A DNA stretch of 64,000 nt from the NCBI GenBank assembly GCA_012064415.1, contig SSNU01000269.1:32410-96409 (forward strand), written 5' to 3'. The stretch comes from Gyrodactylus bullatarudis (lineage: Eukaryota > Platyhelminthes > Monogenea > Gyrodactylidea > Gyrodactylidae). This document shows, one piece after another, positions 56,514-64,000 of this stretch; position 1 is the stretch's first letter, and every line of letters begins with the position of its first letter. Both the position numbers and the translations under genes were made by a program. The notes beneath the pieces were generated by a model. The model saw only the letters and a program-made list of their open reading frames with translations, was not told the DNA's origin and ran no database searches.

Positions 56514-59500
56514 TAGTACTACAGGCTAATTTCTCAGTCAACTACCCCATTAAAACATACACATTTTTTGATCTCGAAAAACCTTTAGCGTGCTAATCAT
56601 AAGCAATCATAAAATTTATATAATCTTATAATAACGAGAAAGCGAGGTATTTATTGATTCTTTCACATTTTTGTTCATTTTTTGAATCATGTAACATTAA
56701 TGAATAATACTTTTTCCCCTCATGTAAATATATATATGTCAGACATCAATCAATAACACAGTATTCCGATATAAAAGATTTGAACGAAAATAATCAATAA
56801 ACTCCACTTGTACCTTATTGGTCAATCTAATCTTGAAGACCAATGATTGTGAATTCAATTATGTATCTCCAACAAGATACAAGATTTCGAACCATGATAG
56901 AGAGGCTAGATTGAAAATTTTCATTCTGGGAAAAGTCTTGTAAATGGGACAGTTGAAAATGCACCTGTCAATTAAAAGGATAAATCTCTATGAACTTCAA
57001 CATCATTCATATTATTCTACTTGTCTGTTGATACATTTCTCGCAATCTTTTGGAAGAAAAATTATATACTTTTCAAGGTGTATCATTATTACCCATTTCA
57101 ATAGAGTTCTTTTAGTTCTTTTCTTCCTCATTCAATTCAAGTGTTGTTTTCAAGATATAAATCTTTTATTCTTCCTAACATGTTTAGACGAGAGAATGCT
57201 TTTTCCATGATAAATTATTACAGGGATTGTGTCGAAAGGTTCTATCAACTTGAAGAGTTAATAGTGATATAGCAAGATGAATGAGAAAAAACCTGTTTTA
57301 ATCGTAAACAGCTGCGACTTTTTAGATCTCGTTCTGCTGCTGTTAATCTTCAATTAAGAAGAATGAACAAAATTTTGATAGGGTATTTGGATGGCTTCAT
57401 AAGGAAAATACAAGAAAATATGACGAATAAAAAAAATTAGTTTTGGAAACGTATTTATAAATTGTAATAATTATTTTTTTCGTCCGGAAAATTCCAATGT
57501 GCATAATTTTTTTAAACAAAATAAATCTGCAGAATCAAACTCATTCTGAAATCTGGAATTCATTCTTTGTATCTGAATTTATTTCCATCAATTTTAAGAA
57601 TATTGATACCATCATTGGAACCAAACTGCCTGATATATTTATAAAATGACTGTTAATTGTTTATTTTTCAAAAGACAAAATCTAGAAATTATCTTCTTCA
57701 ATTCCTATTGACTGTTTAAGAGTCTAAATAATAAGCTTTTATTTCTCAACTACTGATAAGTAAATTAACTATTTCTTCTATAGTTGACTAGAGAAGATAC
57801 GATTCCAATTTAGATATTGAATCAAAATACTCTTATCTAACAGAATTAATATTTCTATTTCAGTTGCGTAAACTGAGCGGCAGATTTAATCTCTCAGTTT
57901 TATTATTAAAATATATTGAATAGAAAAAAGGAATGATCAAGGATCAGATTTTATATCGATCAGACGATAAAGCCAAGTCTTGGCTAGATAAAAGTTATAA
58001 TAATTGGTGTGTGAATTCTAAACTAGAAACAAAGAAGACACCTTACACCCCTTTATTGAGTAATGTTTGAAAAAAATGAGATTTTGTCAACTTGATTAAA
58101 AGTTGAAGTTTAAAAAATGGAAATTTGGCGCCAACTCGAAAATTTTCATAAATACATCATTATATTCAAGTGCAGGGTGACAAAATTTAAATTTTTCTCA
58201 TATTGTTAGTTGAATAATGCTAAGAAAAATTAATCTAAAAAGGTAAATCCTGATATTCTTGTGCTTTGATAACCTAAAAAGGAATAATTAAAATCTCCGA
58301 TGAGATAAATCTTCTTCCCTGTAATGTCCTATAATAAATGTTCATTTCAATTTCCATGTTCAGTGGGCATACATGGCTCTCTAAAACAGAAGTTGATTGT
58401 TAGGTAGATGGAAAAATAAGATGGTTTTCATTAGGATGGAAAAATTCATGATCCCCAATTCTTATCATAACAACGAATTAATAGAACAGATTCATTTAAT
58501 TATCTGGCGAATAATAATAAATTTATTGCAGTGAATAAAAAAAAACGGGATGGTTTTTCTCTATATTTCAGGTTTATTATGGCAATTTACGAATGATCAT
58601 TACGATAAAAATGTAAACCATCTTTGCATAAATTCGAGGTTTAATTAGAATTTTTTTGCTTGTATGTAGAAAATATATAATCTATCAATTTGACATTGGA
58701 GGCTTTTTCAAAAATAACTTGATCAAAATTGTAACTCAAAAATAATGGATGGTATAAACCTAGGTGAATATGACAGTTTACTATTTTCACAAAAAGTCAA
58801 TATTTTTCTGCAGATATTCAGGAAAAGATTAATTTTTTAAGACAATAAAAAATAAATGCTGGGAAATTTGAATATACTCAGTAACAAATTTTTTAACATC
58901 CGGATGTTCAAAGCTCATTTAAAGAGAACTTTTCAATGTAAAAAAGTCCCTATTAAACCATGTATTTTAAATTTTGCTTAGAAACCCCAAATCGCTATTG
59001 AGAATGCAGATTTTTGAATTAGCGACAACTATTTTTAATGAATTTCTCTGCTACAATTGATAAGAATCAACAAATTTGGGTCGTTGGAATGAAATTTTAA
59101 ATAGAAAATATGTTGAAGATGTTTGGGAAAATAGGATTTATGGGTATCCGAGAATTAAAAATTTCGAATTAAACCCTTAAAGTCCCAGAGAATTTTTATT
59201 CATGATTCGCATTCAATTTTTTGTCTTATGGTTTGTGAACACGCTTGTGTGTTACATTCACTGAAACGGCCTCATACACGAAGAAAATTTCTACAAAAAC
59301 TGTCGCTCCAGCTTATGAAGTCAGGTCACAAGTCTATGGGTCTGAAGCCAGAAGGAGAAAAAATGACACAATCAAAAGGATATGAGTCCATGAGTTAATG
59401 AAATAAAAAAATTTAATTTGCCAAATCTACTTTTTAGATTGAAAAAAAATCGCCAAATTTCCACTTTTTCAACGTAATTGATATTTATCGATTTCGAATA

Positions 59501-62091
59501 TTTAAGACAATTAGATTCAGACATTTCGGATCTTCATCGGACAAAGAATTCGAACTCGCCTAAAGAAGGCAACAAAAAATTTTTATTTTTGTCGGGAATC
59601 GAATCAACTGAAATTTTGCAATCACCACGAAAGAAAATGATTCAAAATTTATTAACACAAGTTTAACATTTTCTTGGAAATAGCTAGTTTCTCTCAACCT
59701 TCAAGGCCAAATTTGGATCGTTCGTCTAATGATGATCCCAAATTTCAGTATTTAATTACTTAGAATCTCAGAAATCAAAGCTTCAATATGTGGGAAATCA
59801 GCAAAACGGTCTAATCTTGGATTGAATTTTTTTCTCATTAATTTATGGGCTCACTTCAACATGTAATATTTTTGTGAAAATAGTAAATTCTCATCTATAA
59901 TATCTGGTTGAGATAGCGACCTGATTTTAATCGATAATTTTTCTACTTTCTTACATCCACATTCACTTCTCATCGGGGCTGTATGGATTAAAAACATGTA
60001 AATTGCAATGAGTCAAACGTCCTAGTAATAGAGCTGTTTTTCTTTTTTCTAAACTCGTTCAAATCGTTGTTCACTTTTTTGTATAGAATTGCTTTTTTGT
60101 TTCATTGTTTACACAGCACAATAGAAGTTGATTATGTACTCAAAAAAGAGTTAAAAGCTCATGTTTCTAATAATATTAATTGACTTATTGAGCAACAGAA
60201 CAAATCAAACTTTTTACTTAGTCTATTTTTATAACCTTTTTAATGATCAGAAAAAAACAAGCATCTCATACAGTAACTGTCACGTAAGAGCGCTTTGGAA
60301 GAATATTGAAAAAAACTATTACTGATACATTTCATTGAGGATCTTAGATTTCATTACCAAGGATAAAAGCAGTATTCCTTTGCAAACCTTTTTTGTCCAT
60401 ACATTGATTGCATCTCATAGATCATGCTTGAACATAAGCGTTTTATTAGAATCGAATCAAAAGATTTATTTCTATACATAATTGGTGACATTTCAATAAA
60501 AATCCTATCCATTCATCTAAGGGGACATATTAAAAGTATTGTTTTCAAAATATATTCAACTTTATAAAATCATAAGAACATACAATAGGGATGATATCTT
60601 ATGTAATTGATAAAAGGCTGCATTTTCTCGTTAGAAGAAACACATTAAGAATATTTAATTGAGTGCATTCGTTATTGATAGTCTCTGATATATAATATCC
60701 CCTTTTGGGCTAATGGGTATTGGAGAAAAAAAACCTCCACTAACCGAATTCAGCCAAGCAATGATGATTTAATATTGTTCAAATACGTATGAATTTTTAA
60801 AATAAAAAATACTGTTTTCTCAATGATTATAAATAATTTATCAACAGATCAACTGATTTTGATATGGAAATTTCTTTGGATTAACTTTTGAGAGGAATGA
60901 TTTATCTTCTTAATACTGGAATCGGTAACCCGTGATCCATTGGAATTTCTTACTTTATTCTGAAAATAAATCTTGTCTCCCTGAACTTGGTTCATCACAT
61001 CAAGGAGTTATAAATAAAAGTTTGAAGTGGGAATAAATTCCATTTTCATATTTGTTTATCATTCAACGCAATTGGTTATCGAATAAATCAAAACATGGAT
61101 GGAAATTTTAATTAAATCAAAAGGAATGCATTTTTCCCTATCAATATTGTGAACTGTATAAAAAGATTTTTATAAATAAATTTTTAGTACTTGAATTGAT
61201 TGACAAGAATTCCTTGATAGATGAAAGAAAGGAAAATTTCTTAAAACCCCGTCGAGGTTAAATGCTAAGCTTAGGCTCTTGCATTTTAATGCAACAAACA
61301 GACACTTCATTTTATTCAAATTTAGATTAATTATTTTTTTTACAAGTTATCAGAATAGATATTTAATTTCAACCTACGAGGAGAAAGATTCTGAACGTTT
61401 TTTTATATTTATCATCCCAATTTTGATCAAATATATTTTTTCGCGTCTTTTTAAAACAAATTTTCTATGAAAGAATAAATAAAAACGTTATAACTTGGAA
61501 GCAGTTTCAGTCTATAAATATGTTTTGTTGATTATAAATATGCTGAGCCGGGCACTCGCGGATATGGTTATTTTTTCTTCATTAGATATGCGAAGAAATA
61601 GGTTCTCTTTAAAAAAACCATGAATTGAAATTGCATGTGCATTTATAAAATATCCTTGACCAAAAATCATTTATTGAGAGAATATTTTCTGGATTTTTCA
61701 TAGCAAATTAAATAAGAAATATTATGGGAAAATTAATTTATTTTAATGATTTGAAAATTTTAATCATATCTTTCAATGGTGAATAGACAATTTTTTGAAC
61801 CTGGAAAGTAAATTCATACTATTTTTAAATAAATAAATTAAAACACAGACGTACTTTATTTTTTGAATGCAAATTCCTGTTCAGTCTATATCTTCATATC
61901 TCTGCGAATTGTGAATTATTTATAAATTTAATAAATTCCATCTTTACCAAAATTTTAGAACCTTTTTAAAAATGTATGAAACTTATTTGATGCAAGACAT
62001 TATTTAAAATCAGTACTCGAATTGCTAGATTCGTTTGGTTTGTTTAAAGAATCCTATTCTATTTCTCATATTTCTTTTCCTATCAAATTTT
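56514..62091. other. Gene-free AT-rich region with F1 crumbs
   Basis: No supported gene in 5.6 kb. Short F1 remnants occur at about 58085-58150 (aatggaaatttggcgccaac). Open stretches of 60-90 codons here carry no recognised motif. Confidence 0.45.
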
Positions 62092-62168
62092 TTAACTCTT
62101 TCGAGTAATTCTATGAGAAAATCAAACTTAAATCTTCCTTCGTTAAGCTATGGTATCGAAAGGGTTAA
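62092..62168. repeat. piggyBac-type mini-element, 69 bp between TTAA sites
   Basis: TTAA (62092-62095) plus ctctttcga at the left end; tatcgaaaggg plus TTAA (62165-62168) at the right. One mismatch in nine bases. The CCCTTTCG start is shared with the element at 34209. Confidence 0.6.
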
Positions 62169-62689
62169 AACTCAATAGAATCGATGGTTTAGTTATTTTT
62201 TGAATTCCAATCGACTCAAATTATTCAAATCATTGATTGAAGAAATTTATTTGAACCACTGATTGTGGCTTATTGAAAAGTTTTTTACTTGGGGTTTACT
62301 TTGATTGATATCTGAAGCTCTTTTGATAAGCTGTATTCAGATAGAAACTTGGTTGAATAATAAAATATTCTGAAATATCTATTTTTCCCAAATATTTATT
62401 TGGTTTAAAAAGAAAAAGTGATATTTTTGAGAAAAATTATCATCAACGTTTTTTCCATTAGATTGACATCTTTCACAGATTGGAACAATTCCCTTTTCTT
62501 CAGCTGCAAAAGAATTCAATATTGATAATACTTCCACTTGATTTGAATGCCATAAACATCAGTTATCAATAATATTATTGATAATCCCTTTTTTATCGGT
62601 TTCATTATCGAAAATCAGATTTTTGTAAGAAAATAATGTTAAATTTATTCTTTAGAATTTTGAGATGGAATCTCACAATGATTAGAGAA

Positions 62690-62882
62690 ATTGAAAATCT
62701 TAAAAATAGTGGAAATTTGCCACTACTCCAAATTTTCAAATATCCATAATTTTCTTAAAAAATTGATATTTTGAATATTTTTTTCTTCATATCGTGGCCC
62801 TTCCAAAAAATCATGATCAAGTCTTGATGAAAAAATTGAGAATTTTGTAAAAATCATAAATTCCTTAATAATAACAAGGTGC
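62690..62882. repeat. Half F1 element
   Basis: It contains agtggaaatttgccactact, cttcatatcgtggccctt, tcttgatgaaaaaattga and gtaaaaatcataaattcc, the right-half order of F1, without a left arm. Confidence 0.75.
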
Positions 62883-63884
62883 ATTGAATTTCTTTCGCGC
62901 TCTATTTTTTAAAGATTATTTAAACAAAATAATTTCTTCTCAGCAATTTCAAAAAATTTTTATTTAAGTCTAATCCTTTCCTCGCTATACTGACTTTACA
63001 TATTTTTACAGTATTTGACAATCTCCCTTCTATAAGATATATAAAAACGTATTCTGTATTTTATATAAAAATTTTTTGTCATGAATTAGAATGCGATAAG
63101 AACAGGATGAAATAAATGTTGTTGATATGATTTTTCCCTTCAAAGATTTCCATTCCTTTCTCTTAGTTAAATCATTTTCTTCTTATCAGATTAAACTCAA
63201 ATTTTTCAGCCACTCAAATTAGTGGATGAAATCAGAATACTCTATTTTATATGAGATGACATCTTAATTGGTTTTCACTACTCCTTTCATGATACTAAAG
63301 CTGGAAATATGACTAATTAGAATTTCTTTTCATAAATATAACACATCATTTCATATAAGCCTTCACATATAAGAGGCCTTGATTTATTGTAATATTATTT
63401 TATACATAGTTTGCATTTGTATAAGCTTGAAATAGAGCTCTGATGACTTCCCAAGCCATCATCTTTCTTTGTAGTAAAAGCTAGCCCGTCAGACTAATGT
63501 AAAACTAATTTTTGTTAAAAATTTTTTCTAGAAAATCTATTTCCCAGGGTCATTTCGCAGAATTCAAATATTTAATCGCATGAACTCTAAAGCTTCAAAA
63601 CTAGCCAATCTTTGGATCAAATAATAAACCCAATTTTCTATCAATGGCTAAAAATTAATTGCGTTAAACTAGCTGGTGATCAATGTGATAAGCAAATGCG
63701 AGTCATGAAAAAAATTTCTCTGGAACTTTGAGGGTTCAAACCATGTTACCTAGGGAAAATTCAGCATCGTAAAAAATCTATTCTGAGAGTCTATGGCATC
63801 TCGCCTTGATAATATCTACATTTCAATAGTTGAATAAATTTCCTGTTGGGAGCAACAAAATTAGGGAAGATTTATTTTTATAAT
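62883..63884. other. Gene-free region
   Basis: No gene. A good B-box-like ggttcaaacc occurs at 63729-63738, but no clear A-box or tRNA fold accompanies it. Confidence 0.45.
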
Positions 63885-64000
63885 AAAATTTATTAAAACT
63901 TAGGTCAATATTAGGATTCTCAGCCATGGTCATCCAAACGTTTCGACGGTGATTGTCTTCACACGCCTTCTTCAGTGGTACGACAAGTTAATCAAAAACA
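63885..64000 (-). mobile_element. Penelope-like element terminal region (partial)
   Basis: Read on the minus strand, accactgaagaaggcgtgtg is followed 20-odd bases later by gtcgaaacgtttggatga. The CTGAAGA (63975-63969) and CGAAACG (63945-63939) pair is typical of Penelope-like element terminal repeats, where it corresponds to hammerhead-ribozyme core motifs (CUGANGA and GAAA). An AT-rich tail follows. No reverse transcriptase ORF is in the window. Whether a full ribozyme folds cannot be judged. Confidence 0.55.

Noticed and set aside
63729..63738. Possible tRNA gene or SINE at a ggttcaaacc B-box
   Set aside because: No A-box at the right distance, and no cloverleaf could be drawn from the flanks.
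1..64000. CRISPR arrays, operons or bacterial contamination
   Set aside because: All recognised genes are eukaryotic and spliced. No regularly spaced short repeats or prokaryotic gene layout is present.

Overview
This is an AT-rich, repeat-rich animal nuclear window with spliced genes, GT-AG introns and AATAAA signals. There is no bacterial-style organisation. The encoded proteins (a discoidin domain receptor relative, LMBR1, WTAP, adducin, SNAPC3) mark a metazoan. The base composition and transposon mix (CR1/Jockey-like LINE, Merlin, Tc1-like, piggyBac-type MITEs, Penelope-like end, long foldback elements) would suit an arthropod such as a parasitic copepod. The species assignment is inference.

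Layout. Positions 1-24480 are a gene-poor repeat zone: a long foldback element (622-2432), a hairpin MITE (4375-4582), a dispersed repeat with tRNA-like promoter boxes (7565-7965 and 16800-17070), two long-TIR foldback MITEs side by side (9466-10975), and a TA-flanked Tc1/mariner-type element (11094-13560) carrying a chimeric two-exon gene. Around 24495-24735 lies a CCAAT-rich candidate promoter. A ten-exon gene (29748-38677) encodes a discoidin domain receptor-like membrane protein that has no kinase domain.

From 39206 to 47510 there is a compact gene island of five genes with alternating orientation: a C18orf21-like zinc protein (+), LMBR1-like (-), WTAP/fl(2)d (+), adducin (-) and SNAPC3 (+). 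Neighbours share divergent spacers of 86 and 152 bp or convergent 3' ends as close as 43 bp. Poly(A) signals overlap stop codons. Three of the five genes contain ultra-short introns of 26-36 bp, supported by reading frame and by protein-family similarity on the flanking exons.

From 47815 to 52143 an antisense LINE (two ORFs, 383-bp assembly gap) abuts a decayed Merlin transposase. The rest (52144-64000) is mostly non-coding with MITE remnants, ending in a Penelope-like terminal motif on the minus strand.

Functionally the island mixes unrelated housekeeping roles: m6A writer complex (WTAP), snRNA gene transcription (SNAPC3), membrane skeleton (adducin), a multi-pass membrane protein (LMBR1), and perhaps RNase MRP/P biology (C18orf21-like). 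Exon boundaries were read by eye from splice consensus, frame continuity and remembered family similarity. No alignment or transcript data were available, so positions may be off by a base or two for repeats.
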